Made by a program: the position numbers and the translations under genes. A DNA stretch of 64,000 bases from Planctomycetes bacterium syqfu (GTDB lineage Bacteria; Planctomycetota; Phycisphaerae; Phycisphaerales; Phycisphaeraceae): positions 5,084,001-5,148,000 of the forward strand of contig CP087563.1 in the NCBI GenBank assembly GCA_020974905.1. The letters are read 5' to 3'. The stretch's first letter is position 1; each line of letters opens with the position of its first letter. Positions 47,601 to 55,720 of the stretch are shown here, piece after piece. The notes below the pieces were generated by a model. That model was not told the origin of the DNA and ran no database searches. It saw only the letters and a program-made list of their open reading frames with translations.

Positions 47601-48923
47601 AAGGAAAAACACGCTGAGCGGTTGACGGGTTTGGCAAGGCTGTGTGTTGCTCGGGATCAATTCCCGGTTGGTGTTTACAACGTTGATGCAAAATACGAAC
47701 AGATGCCGATGGATCAATCGGTTGTGACCGATACGGGTGAGATGACGGTGAAGTTGATTCGACGGGTGGGCAATCTCAAGCAGGTGTATGCCAACGCGCT
47801 GGACCGCGCGACCGATGAACAAGGGCGTGTGTATCTGCTTCTTGAAGATGGTCGGATCGTGATGCAGCAGGGTAATGGGCAATATGTGAAGACGCTCTAT
47901 GCCGAGTTACCTGCGGATCAACGTCGGTCATTGACCATTGAAAATGGTTGGATCATGCTCAGTGGTCAAGCGAGTAAGCAGAATATTGCGGACACCGGGC
48001 CTGAGTTGTTGCCTTATGCACAGGGACCGTTGCATGCGTTAGCTGATGGTGGTGTTGGCTTTTTGTTTGATCCCGATGGGAATGGTGCCAAGTCTGCGGG
48101 ATTGTATCAACTGGCTATTGAACATGATGATCCGCGTCTGGTGCGCAAGGTTCCGGGGTACAAGGATGCCTGCGACTTTGCGTTGATGGGGTCGGACCTT
48201 GTCGTTGCAGGGCGGTATCAGGATCGCCAGGGGCAGTTGGCGTTGATGAAGGTGCCGATGCGTGACACCTCGTCCAAACCGCAATGGATCTCCGGTACGT
48301 TGGGTAAGCGTGATGGTGTCACCGCATACAGTCTTGCTGCAGCGCACGAACCGGGCAAGCTCATTATGCGACAGGTCAGTACGTGGGCGCGTTTCAAGTT
48401 GGTCAAGCTTGATCTTGCAAGCAACACGACCGAGCCATTGTTTGATGTGCAGGACCACTATGGCATGCATGGTCATCAGAACATTTTCAATCTCTATAAA
48501 CAGTTCCCGCCCTGGTCGCTGGGGTACTCGGTCTTGCGATGTCACAACGGTGGCTATGCTGTGCTCATTGCGCCTTTGTGTACGCTTTACCGTTTGGATG
48601 ATCAGGGCAGGGTGCTTTGGGCAGCAGGCGTCAAAGCTGAGGGGACCGGCGAGAAACTCAAATGGGAGTGGCCGTCGGACATCGCAATGGATGGGCAGGG
48701 GCAGCTGTGGGTGATCGACTGTGATACGTCGCGGGTGGATGTGCTTGATGAATATGGCAAGCGTGTCGGGCACTTCGGCCAACCCGGTCGCCTGGATGAT
48801 ACTGCGGTCGACGCCTTCTGGAAGCCGGTGGGCATTGAAGTGCTCAGTGACAAGCTGGGCGTCAAAGCGGTGTTCATTGCTGACGAAGGCAACGGTCGCG
48901 TGGTGGTGTTGGACGTTAAGTGA
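44646..48923 (+). CDS. Giant secreted protein with hydrolase-like barrel and C-terminal propeller
   Basis: A 1425-residue paralogue of the preceding gene. It has a signal peptide (LLLLIALCLAMIGLPESVKA), an N-terminal sandwich, the shared module from about residue 275 (LITEIDCVTQEPTYFG, IEVDYPDDKVRTFTV, AAAKIRLYQTDDQYPALE), and the barrel-like part from about 438 (AIFFEEYDRWYGYFG, ELHPT, NPLHPTVQQWG, ISIRWMTWAN, DDWTLGMFGKQVNIDV). In place of the sandwich tail it carries an NHL-like beta-propeller from about 1020 to the end (YANALDRATDEQGRVYLLL; WEWPSDIAMDGQGQLWVID; VFIADEGNGRVVVLDV). Both are secreted, likely acting together on one substrate. The TA-rich stretch before the ATG (TAAAAT near 44622) may hold a promoter. 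Confidence 0.85.
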   Translation: MKYKRLNVKTLLLLIALCLAMIGLPESVKAEETIIDVPLFNFVASDFKPEHLAQAKKAGRIFRATYVTYNINAPKAGMYGLYVAAARWESHFLVNGKEVAFCRITDNDLDTTKVKQFTLNQITNVWLKQGSNTLTIQRRTFPSLPYLGAIQLIAKDIPVTRVAIDLPNYRGYYRKGESVAWSVRAQSLPSRDYVIDVSLHFPDGNKRALKQVKVTAGQALVEKTLDLPLDFEGQAILRATVDGQNVMRPASIFAMDVSKQATLPQHVATPKLITEIDCVTQEPTYFGNGKTRVTTHAGMTYRESANQGNYTHGWKQSSWFAYRLDDLDVGKAYHIEVDYPDDKVRTFTVSLVDQPRYGHDDHLIPYPLDSGVASGGEFINTNTMQTMSIDFIARRTEARVLFFNWHGPLSAAAAKIRLYQTDDQYPALELSHKSQRHQAIFFEEYDRWYGYFGALDDSQSELLKAADRYARWCQSAGIDTFWDTVAIYGTTCWPSMVIDNANVRGFLREDHYPTGIIWPLLLTAERYGMRYFAELHPTENMVTLPDEKQMPELYCADARGKLRLNPLHPTVQQWGTDLVTELANHASDSPAFKGISIRWMTWANCGWASFNSPDAGVDDWTLGMFGKQVNIDVSSILKKSHHQRWAWINANHRQAFDNWKNQQLVAYYQKLITAMRQVRSDLKLVIHRFGDSADFGITDRSKLAAIAGVELTYAGQGYPAMRRITDPKMLPGAGSENHITDVDRNGDIVAFSNMYMEVDFMLDQLKLGSKDGQRMRICGVINPPGRQMLKRFALLLQKHPLPRLISDGQLGYVQADLALRREFARAFLPLPEIGYAKLDGDDDPVALWQGECDGQWFMYMVNVSPATIDVKLQSKAQHMTELASGQSMSIQSEMKLPAFAVRSFRLVSPITGLNTQLPSGLREQMQQQLASAKLIVQLPQLDEPRILDISPEDYRLACEQVDDAQNHLKQGHYLAFEKVIRQGYRKEKHAERLTGLARLCVARDQFPVGVYNVDAKYEQMPMDQSVVTDTGEMTVKLIRRVGNLKQVYANALDRATDEQGRVYLLLEDGRIVMQQGNGQYVKTLYAELPADQRRSLTIENGWIMLSGQASKQNIADTGPELLPYAQGPLHALADGGVGFLFDPDGNGAKSAGLYQLAIEHDDPRLVRKVPGYKDACDFALMGSDLVVAGRYQDRQGQLALMKVPMRDTSSKPQWISGTLGKRDGVTAYSLAAAHEPGKLIMRQVSTWARFKLVKLDLASNTTEPLFDVQDHYGMHGHQNIFNLYKQFPPWSLGYSVLRCHNGGYAVLIAPLCTLYRLDDQGRVLWAAGVKAEGTGEKLKWEWPSDIAMDGQGQLWVIDCDTSRVDVLDEYGKRVGHFGQPGRLDDTAVDAFWKPVGIEVLSDKLGVKAVFIADEGNGRVVVLDVK

Positions 48924-49422
48924 CGCGCGGTGCGTGGCACTTCAACCCAACCGATCCGTCGGCATACGCATGACTGCGATCCATCCAAGTCGGTTCATTT
49001 CAATCAAGTGGTTTATTGCAGTTGTTTTGAGGGGCATCATTCCAAGGCAACCGAGCCAAGATGGCCATGCTATTTGTACATAGTCCGGTCATCTTGGCCG
49101 GGTCTCAAACGCAACAAATCAGCTGCAGCAAACCACTAGTCCGCACCCGCTTGGCTCATGATTCAAAGTCGCCAAGGGTGAGATGTTTGTGATGTCATGC
49201 GCTCATCTCAAGGCAAGGATGATTGGATATGGGGGACAAAATTCCAATTACCACTTGGTCAATAACACCCTTTCAAATCGCCAGTTAAATTCCGCGACAA
49301 AAAACTCAATCCCCAAAACTTGACTTGTCAATACTCAGTGATAAGGTTAACAATAGCAATGTTAACCTTAACTTTATGTATGTTAAGCTTAACATCGTGT
49401 ATTTCAAAAATGGACACAAACC
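48924..49422. other. 499-bp gap upstream of the second LacI gene
   Basis: The first 400 bases hold no convincing gene; frames of up to 69 codons lack ribosome sites and are probably chance. The last part contains three operator-like palindromes (49339-49394). Confidence 0.6.
49339..49394. promoter_or_regulatory. Three operator-like palindromes, 21-bp spacing, before lacI-type gene
   Basis: Sites begin at 49339 (TGATAAGGTTAACA), 49360 (TGTTAACCTTAACT) and 49381 (TGTTAAGCTTAACA). The third is a perfect palindrome, and each of the others matches it at 12 of 14 positions. The start-to-start distance is exactly 21 bp twice, two helical turns, so all three face the same side of the DNA. The regulator gene starts at 49423. 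Auto-repression is the likely use. Confidence 0.75.
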
Positions 49423-50496
49423 ATGACAACCGTCAAGGCTCCCAAACAGAACACCGTCACGCTTCAGGCGATTGCTGATGAAATCGGCGTCTCGGCGATG
49501 ACGGTGTCGCGCGTGCTCAACGGTGATTACAAGGTCCATACCAAGCTGGCTTTACGTCGGGCTGATGAGATCCGCAAGGTCGCCAAGGACATGGGCTATG
49601 TCCCCAATGCCGCAGCGCGGATGATGCGTTCGCGGCAGACCCGTCAGATCGGACTGCTATTGCGAAACGAGGAGGGGCACCGCTATCACAACTTGGCAGC
49701 CTTCATCCTCATGCTTGGGATCAATGCCCGGCTGGAGAAGGAAGGTTACCTGCTGAACATCGTCCGGCTTGGCGATGTGCGACAAGATGAAAATCGTCGC
49801 TCGCGCGTGTTTGATGAGCGGTTACTTGACGGCCTGATCGTCTTTGGCAATTTTTCCCAGGAAGTCCACGACTGGATCGATCAGGCCATGCCTCATTGCG
49901 TCTGGGCGGACACCAATCGGTTTGATGAACATCTCTGTCTGCAACGCAATGAAGAACAGGTTGGCGAACTGGTTGCAAAGCATCTGTTGAATCTTGGCTA
50001 CCGTCGCGTGTTCTGGACGGGGCGACCCAGCTATCACGAATTTGGTGATCACTACTCACTGACAAAGCGTCATCGCAGTCTCAAGCAGACACTCGCTTCA
50101 CATGGCGTGGACTTGCAATACATCGACGCACCCAAGCGATCGGACAACCGTCTTTACTTTCCTGACATCTATGACGTGCTCAAGCCCGACTGTGCTTTGG
50201 TGGCTTACAACACACTGGGGGCCCATGCGATCACCTCCACCGCCAACGCAATGGGCAAGGTGGTGGGCCATGATTTTGGTCTGGTCTGCTGTGATGACAC
50301 ATCAGAGATTTTCGAAGCCTGGCCGGGGCTCAGCCGCGTGAGTTACGACCGGTTTGAGATGGGCTATATGGCTGCCCAGATGATGCTTGATCATCTCAAA
50401 CATCCATCGCATAAACCTGACTCCTGTCTGATTGATAGTCAATGGCTTGCAGGCAATACCGCCTGGGGTCCGCTTGAGAAACGAATGGGACTTTGA
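49423..50496 (+). CDS. LacI-family transcription regulator of the GH2 locus
   Basis: A 357-residue repressor. The HTH is at about residues 13-33 ([22 protein letters not shown]), with the hinge region [19 protein letters not shown]. The sensor domain has [49 protein letters not shown] and [14 protein letters not shown], the LacI/GalR pattern. Three phased palindromes lie just upstream. The pseudopilin gene starts 35 bp after the stop, and the GH2 and LamG genes follow on the same strand, so it should control this run. Confidence 0.93.
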   Translation: MTTVKAPKQNTVTLQAIADEIGVSAMTVSRVLNGDYKVHTKLALRRADEIRKVAKDMGYVPNAAARMMRSRQTRQIGLLLRNEEGHRYHNLAAFILMLGINARLEKEGYLLNIVRLGDVRQDENRRSRVFDERLLDGLIVFGNFSQEVHDWIDQAMPHCVWADTNRFDEHLCLQRNEEQVGELVAKHLLNLGYRRVFWTGRPSYHEFGDHYSLTKRHRSLKQTLASHGVDLQYIDAPKRSDNRLYFPDIYDVLKPDCALVAYNTLGAHAITSTANAMGKVVGHDFGLVCCDDTSEIFEAWPGLSRVSYDRFEMGYMAAQMMLDHLKHPSHKPDSCLIDSQWLAGNTAWGPLEKRMGL

Positions 50497-50531
50497 TTCA
50501 CACGCTTGCCACTTTCAAAAGGAATGTCATC

Positions 50532-51356
50532 ATGCGCCGCTCAGCATTTACCCTCATTGAATTGTTGGTTGTCATCTCAATCATCGCGTTGTTGATTTCC
50601 ATCCTGCTTCCTGCATTGGGTAAAGCCCGTGAAGCGGCGCGCGGGACACAGTGCATGGCAATGGAACGCGGCTACGGTGTTGCCATGGCAGCCTATCTTG
50701 CAGACAACAAATCGTGGTGGGTCGCTGGTTGTGAATGGCCTAATCAACCCAACTACACACCCAATGCGCCCGGTCCGTCGACGAGTTGGGATCAGGGTTG
50801 GGGATGGCCTGAAGCGATTTACAATTATCTGAAGCATCCCGGTGCATATGATTACAACGCAGGTGATGCCAAAGGTGAAAATCTCTACACCTGCCCAACA
50901 GATCCCAAGGAACCATGGCAGGGGGAATATCCGTTGTCCTATGTCATGAACGCCCAGCGTAACAACACCAACGCCAGATGGGATGGCATGACCTACAAAT
51001 GTACTGGTGAAACCAAGCTCCCATCTGGTGAAGTGCCATCCAATGCCGTGCATGTGCGTGACAACTGGGTTCCCGCGCCGTCGGAAGTGTTCGTGGTGGT
51101 CGACAACTGTTCGCCGCAGTATCGCAACTCATGGCGGTATGGTGCGGCAGCAGAATTACGCTCACCGGAATATGCCTATGGCAGTGGCAACTACTACTTC
51201 CGACTCATTGATGGTGAAATGAAAAATCACAACGGTGGCTTTAACTGGCTCATGGCTGATGGACATGTCGCGAACATGACCGTCGCAGAAAGTATTGGTA
51301 CCAGCAACAACTACGGTAAAGCCCTGGGCATCTGGACCAAGACCCGTGGTGATTGA
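50532..51356 (+). CDS. Type IV pseudopilin-like secreted protein (cassette 3)
   Basis: A 274-residue protein with [14 protein letters not shown] and [19 protein letters not shown], then an aromatic-rich soluble domain ([14 protein letters not shown]) and the closing [20 protein letters not shown] before the ATG at 50532 is the ribosome site; a TTG at 50493 overlapping the LacI stop is a weaker alternative. It lies between the LacI gene and the GH2 gene, with repeat copy 4 in the gap after it. It is a paralogue of 2776-3615 and 39373-40131. Confidence 0.9.
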   Translation: MRRSAFTLIELLVVISIIALLISILLPALGKAREAARGTQCMAMERGYGVAMAAYLADNKSWWVAGCEWPNQPNYTPNAPGPSTSWDQGWGWPEAIYNYLKHPGAYDYNAGDAKGENLYTCPTDPKEPWQGEYPLSYVMNAQRNNTNARWDGMTYKCTGETKLPSGEVPSNAVHVRDNWVPAPSEVFVVVDNCSPQYRNSWRYGAAAELRSPEYAYGSGNYYFRLIDGEMKNHNGGFNWLMADGHVANMTVAESIGTSNNYGKALGIWTKTRGD

Positions 51357-51474
51357 TCTACCGCTACCGTAAATCAACCAACGCATCACAGTAACCTGAC
51401 TAACTTCCCGCAGGAAAACATTAACAATAGCATTGCCAACGACCAAGCTCCATGGACATGAACTTGAAAATTTC

Positions 51475-51559
51475 CGTCACTCCCGCGCAGGCGGGAGTCC
51501 AGTGGAACTTGCAAGTGTCAACAGAATGCCACTGGATTCCCGCCTGCGCGGGAATGACA
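51475..51559. repeat. 85-bp palindromic intergenic repeat, copy 4
   Basis: CGTCACTCCCGCGCAGGCGG at the left pairs with CCGCCTGCGCGGGAATGAC at the right. It is located between the pseudopilin and GH2 genes, 56 bp before the GH2 start, and might affect the expression ratio of the two. Confidence 0.85.
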
Positions 51560-51614
51560 GTGAGTGGAGTTTGTTTTTTTGTGCTGCTCTAACACAACAT
51601 CAAGGTATAGATTC

Positions 51615-53921
51615 ATGTTCAGACGCTTGATTCATTCTGTCGTTTTTGCCACCGTTCTATCACTGTTGCACCTTCCTGCTTTGGCAGCAACTTCCATCAT
51701 CGAAGACGGCAACCGCGGGCGCATGTCACTTGACGGCACGTGGGATGTCATCGGTGTGAACGGCATTATCCCGCAGTTTCCTGCACCACCTGCCAGCGCG
51801 GACTGGAAAACCATTGATGTCCCGCATGACTCTGCTGAGCCTTACCTGATCAACAAAGGTGCTGGCCCCTACACCAACGGTGTCGTGGAGAATGCAGTCG
51901 GTAAGGATGGCAAATACCTGCGCAACGAAAACGCGGTCGCCTGGTTTAAACGCTCCTTCAAAACACCTGCTGCCAAAGACATCGCAGATCGACGGATCAT
52001 TCTCTATTTCCACGGTCTGGCTTACCGCAGTGATGTCTATCTCAACGGTAAGCATCTTGGCACCTCCCTGCAATGTCTGGTCCCCAACAGCTATGACATC
52101 ACCGATCATCTCAAGCCGAATCAGGACAACGAACTTCTCGTCGGACTCACCGAACGTGATGGCATTGTCGACCCGCAAACACAGGTTGCATTAACCCCAA
52201 CCAGTGGTGTTCGTGCGGGGATTTATGGTCGCGTGGAGTTGCAGTTCCTGCCAACCATTCGTCTGGATGATGTGTTCGTTCAGACCTTCGTTGCAGACAA
52301 ACAGTTTGTCCTTGAATTGACGTTGCTTAACAAGTCAGATCGCGATCAAACCGTCACACCGATGGCAACGGTCTTTGACAATGAAGGTGTGCCAAGCTGT
52401 GAGTTGGAAGACCAATCCGTCACCGTTAAGGCAGGTCAAACCAAGGTCATCACACTCAAGAAGGATTGGATCGCAGATCATCTCTGGTCGCCGGAGATTC
52501 CCTATTTGTACAACGTCCGCGTGCAGCTTCGTCAGAAGGATCAGCCGGTGGACATGGTGCAGATTCCCTTTGGTTTCAGGGAGTTCACCATCAAAGGCAC
52601 CGACTTTTATCTCAACGGCAACAAGACGCGTTTGCTGCGTATCAGTCACCTGACCTACATTCCTGCTGATGTCGAGAAAGCGCTGACCGGTGATATCCGC
52701 AGCGGCACCATGCGCGAGAAGTCCGGCCGCCCGGTTAACAGCGTTCGATTTCACCTTGGCTTTAACAACGAACATCAAATCCGTGCCTGCGACCAGTTGG
52801 GTTTCATGGCCATCCCGGAGTCCGGCTGGTACCACGTCAAGGAGTACAACGAGCGCGGTCGCGAAAAGTTCCTGCCCAATGTGCTTGAGTATATGGAACG
52901 ATGGGTCAAGCTTTACCGTAACCATCCGTCAATCGTGATGTGGTCGCTGACCAATGAACATTTCTGGGGGCGCACTGGTGATGTGGAAATGGCTATCGGC
53001 AAACAGGTCGCTCAACGTGTGATGCAGACCGACCCGACACGCCCGATTCAAGGCGATGCGGAAGTCACGTGGAACGGCACACTCCCTGTCATCAATATCC
53101 ACTACCCCGAAGGCACCGCAGGCGATGTTCGCAATGTCTATCCCAATTCCTGCCTGGTGATCCCCAACGATTTGTATTGGCTTAAAAAAGGTAAGCTCAA
53201 CACGCAGGCATGGCGTGCAGAATTTGTCTGGGACCGCCCGTTGGTTATCGGTGAGTACTGGGACTTCGGCGGCGATCCTGACAAGAAGTCCAGCTACAGC
53301 GGTGATGCCATTTACGATTGGGAGCGTTGGCGATTCGACAAAGTCAAAAAGTCGCCCGACAGTCCGTACATTGATGTCGTCCGCAAGTCCACCGATGTCT
53401 ATCGACTGCAAGGCGTGGCAGGGCTCAACCCATGGTCCGGTCAACAGGAAGACATCATGCCAACGCGTGGCACACGCGCGCTGGACTTTCATCCCAACTT
53501 CTTTGCAGGCGAAGATGCTACCCGCAAGATGATCATCTTCAATGAGTCTGCAACGTCACTGGTCTACCCCAACCTGCAATGTCGCATCATCGTCGATGGA
53601 CGCACTGTCTGGCAGAAAGAAGTCCGCGTCAGTGGTGAGGCACACAATATCCAGGCAGTCGATGTTCCCATTGAAGTGCCCCAAGTCTCCAAGCCTACCA
53701 AGGCAACCTTCACCGCCATGATGCGCTTCTGGGCGGGGGTGCGTACCATCAAATGGGAGAACGTCACACCGAAACCATCTACCTCATGCCACGCACTGAT
53801 CTCTCGGATATCAAGCGCGAAGGCATTGTCGTCTTTGACTCACACGGCGAGACCACCAAGGCGCTCACAACACTGGGCATGCACGTTCAAGGCGTTAAGG
53901 AAATCACTGACGAAACCTTGA
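51615..53921 (+). CDS. GH2-family beta-galactosidase-like enzyme, N-terminal part (frameshifted)
   Basis: 768 codons. It has a signal peptide (FATVLSLLHLPALAATS), then the GH2 sugar-binding domain (LYFHGLAYRSDVYLNGKHLG), an immunoglobulin-like domain, and the catalytic barrel with acid/base E at about 447 in MWSLTNEHFWG and nucleophile E at about 547 in VIGEYWDFGG. After the third domain (KATFTAMMRFWAG) the frame runs into about 60 codons of low-complexity tail. The homologous continuation, ending in the GERHTETIYLMPR strand, lies in the other frame from 53753. The shift falls at a run of five Gs at 53735-53739; one extra G would join both frames. The ATG at 51615 gives a signal peptide, unlike the ATG at 51564. 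It should act on extracellular galactosides or related sugars. Confidence 0.88.
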   Translation: MFRRLIHSVVFATVLSLLHLPALAATSIIEDGNRGRMSLDGTWDVIGVNGIIPQFPAPPASADWKTIDVPHDSAEPYLINKGAGPYTNGVVENAVGKDGKYLRNENAVAWFKRSFKTPAAKDIADRRIILYFHGLAYRSDVYLNGKHLGTSLQCLVPNSYDITDHLKPNQDNELLVGLTERDGIVDPQTQVALTPTSGVRAGIYGRVELQFLPTIRLDDVFVQTFVADKQFVLELTLLNKSDRDQTVTPMATVFDNEGVPSCELEDQSVTVKAGQTKVITLKKDWIADHLWSPEIPYLYNVRVQLRQKDQPVDMVQIPFGFREFTIKGTDFYLNGNKTRLLRISHLTYIPADVEKALTGDIRSGTMREKSGRPVNSVRFHLGFNNEHQIRACDQLGFMAIPESGWYHVKEYNERGREKFLPNVLEYMERWVKLYRNHPSIVMWSLTNEHFWGRTGDVEMAIGKQVAQRVMQTDPTRPIQGDAEVTWNGTLPVINIHYPEGTAGDVRNVYPNSCLVIPNDLYWLKKGKLNTQAWRAEFVWDRPLVIGEYWDFGGDPDKKSSYSGDAIYDWERWRFDKVKKSPDSPYIDVVRKSTDVYRLQGVAGLNPWSGQQEDIMPTRGTRALDFHPNFFAGEDATRKMIIFNESATSLVYPNLQCRIIVDGRTVWQKEVRVSGEAHNIQAVDVPIEVPQVSKPTKATFTAMMRFWAGVRTIKWENVTPKPSTSCHALISRISSAKALSSLTHTARPPRRSQHWACTFKALRKSLTKP

Positions 53922-55684
53922 GCAATGCCAAGTTGTTGATCGTCGGCCGCAACACCAACCCGACCCCGTTCCGTGGCAAGATCATCAACTTTGCTAAACA
54001 AGGCGGCCGTGTCATTGTCCTGTCGCAGGCGTCGGACTTCATCCTCGGAACCGGTATCCCTGAACCTGACACCAAGCATGTTGCCTCGCAGGTCTGGAAG
54101 GCCTCGCCCAATCACCCCGTCATCAAACCCTTTGGTGATGAGCAATTCTCCTTCTGGAAACCTGATCACATCGGCACGAAGTTCAACTTCACCAAGCTCT
54201 CCGTCGGCGGGATTCGATACCTGCTGCACTGCGGTGGTCTGGGTGGCATGGCATGGAGTCCGCTCGTTGAAGTCCCACAAAACAAGGGAACCATCCTGCT
54301 GTGTCAGATGCAGGTCATCGATGCTGCCGAGGCCGAACCCATGGCTGGGGCGCTGCTCAAATCCATGATCCAATACGCACTGGACTACCAAACCCCCGAC
54401 ACCAAACCCCTGCGCGTCCTTGCTGCAAACGACAATGTCACGCAGGTCCTCAAGGCATCCGGCGTCACCTTCACCAAGAGTCTTGAAGGTAGCGGTCCAA
54501 TTCTCGTCGATGCTTCCCATCAACTGAGCACCGCAGAAATTCACGAAATCAACAGCACACTCTCACGCGGTGGCAAGGTCTGGCTGCACGGCTACGATGC
54601 ATCCAATGTCCAGGCTGTCTCGGATATCCTCGGCTTTAAACCCACCATGTCCAAACGTGACGATACCGTGCTCAGTGTCGCACTGCGTGGAGATAATCCG
54701 TTGCTTGATGGTCTGAGCAACTTTGATTATTTCTGGGCAACCGTGCAGCTGGGCGCACGTCGGGATTACTTTGAAAAGGGCAAGCCCACCGCGCCGATTG
54801 GCGGATTGGATGTGCTTGATCTGCCGACATTGGATCGCGGGCAGATGCTTGGTGCGCCAGCATTGATGCTCGATATCCCCAAGGACTCAGGCAACATTTT
54901 CTTTGACGGTGTGACCTGGGACAAAGCCTACGCAACCGAACCAGGCAAAGTCTGTCGCATCGTTGGTACCATTGCGATGAACATGGGCGCGACCATCGAC
55001 ATCTCACCCGAACGCGAGTTTACCTACTTCCCCGTGAGCCTGGTCAATCATGCCAACCGCGCATTCTTTGACGAAGAAGCAGGGGATGGCAAAGGCGGCT
55101 GGACCGATCAGGGACCGAATAATGACATGAGTTATTTCCTGATCAATCACACCGGCAAGTTCAACGGCATGGATGTCACCAGCGTGAAATTCCCCGTCTC
55201 ACAAACCTTTGCCAAACGCCCGTTCCTGTTGATTGATCCGACGCGTAACAACGGTAAAGCTGTGTTGACGTTTACAGGCGGTGGTCACGACACCGCTGCA
55301 CTCAAGCAAGCCAAGGACATCAAAGTCAACCGCAAAGCCACCACACTCTGGTTTCTCCAGACCGCTTGCTGGGCTAACAACATCAATGATGCAGGTAAGA
55401 CGCAGTTGCGCTATGTCATCCATTTTGATGATGGCACGTCGGTCAACTTCGATCAACGCATCGGCCTGGAATTAGCTGAGTGGTGGAATCCCAATCAACT
55501 CGCTGCAGCGCAAGTCGGTTGGTCCGGCCGCAACAATATGCATTCACCCATCGGCATTTTTGTCACGCCATGGGAAAATCCGTACCCCAAGAAGACCATC
55601 CAATCCATCGACGCGATTGGTAATCTCGGCAATGCACAGGTGGTCCTGCTTGCGATCACCGGTGGCGTGGAGCGACGTGATTAA
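53753..55684 (+). CDS. C-terminal half of the GH2 gene product, in the shifted frame
   Basis: 643 codons opening MGERHTETIYLMPRTDLSDI with no ribosome site of its own, directly continuing the third GH2 domain of the gene before it. A region of glutamine-amidotransferase-like/trimerisation type follows (EGIVVFDSHGETTKALTTLG, LLIVGRNTNP, GGRVIVLSQASDFILG), then a beta-sandwich C-terminus. Read together, the two frames give a protein of about 1350 residues. Whether the shift is real, programmed or a sequencing slip at the G run cannot be told here. Confidence 0.85.
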   Translation: MGERHTETIYLMPRTDLSDIKREGIVVFDSHGETTKALTTLGMHVQGVKEITDETLSNAKLLIVGRNTNPTPFRGKIINFAKQGGRVIVLSQASDFILGTGIPEPDTKHVASQVWKASPNHPVIKPFGDEQFSFWKPDHIGTKFNFTKLSVGGIRYLLHCGGLGGMAWSPLVEVPQNKGTILLCQMQVIDAAEAEPMAGALLKSMIQYALDYQTPDTKPLRVLAANDNVTQVLKASGVTFTKSLEGSGPILVDASHQLSTAEIHEINSTLSRGGKVWLHGYDASNVQAVSDILGFKPTMSKRDDTVLSVALRGDNPLLDGLSNFDYFWATVQLGARRDYFEKGKPTAPIGGLDVLDLPTLDRGQMLGAPALMLDIPKDSGNIFFDGVTWDKAYATEPGKVCRIVGTIAMNMGATIDISPEREFTYFPVSLVNHANRAFFDEEAGDGKGGWTDQGPNNDMSYFLINHTGKFNGMDVTSVKFPVSQTFAKRPFLLIDPTRNNGKAVLTFTGGGHDTAALKQAKDIKVNRKATTLWFLQTACWANNINDAGKTQLRYVIHFDDGTSVNFDQRIGLELAEWWNPNQLAAAQVGWSGRNNMHSPIGIFVTPWENPYPKKTIQSIDAIGNLGNAQVVLLAITGGVERRD

Positions 55685-55720
55685 TCGGGATGGTTGTCCC
55701 TATCGTAAAGGAGTTGGTCG

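Noticed and set aside
48930-49139. 69-codon frame after the giant gene as a small gene
   Set aside because: No ribosome site, no recognisable protein features; probably chance.
53735-53739. GH2 region as two separate genes
   Set aside because: The second frame has no ribosome site and its first residues continue the third GH2 domain of the first frame, so a single broken gene is the better reading.
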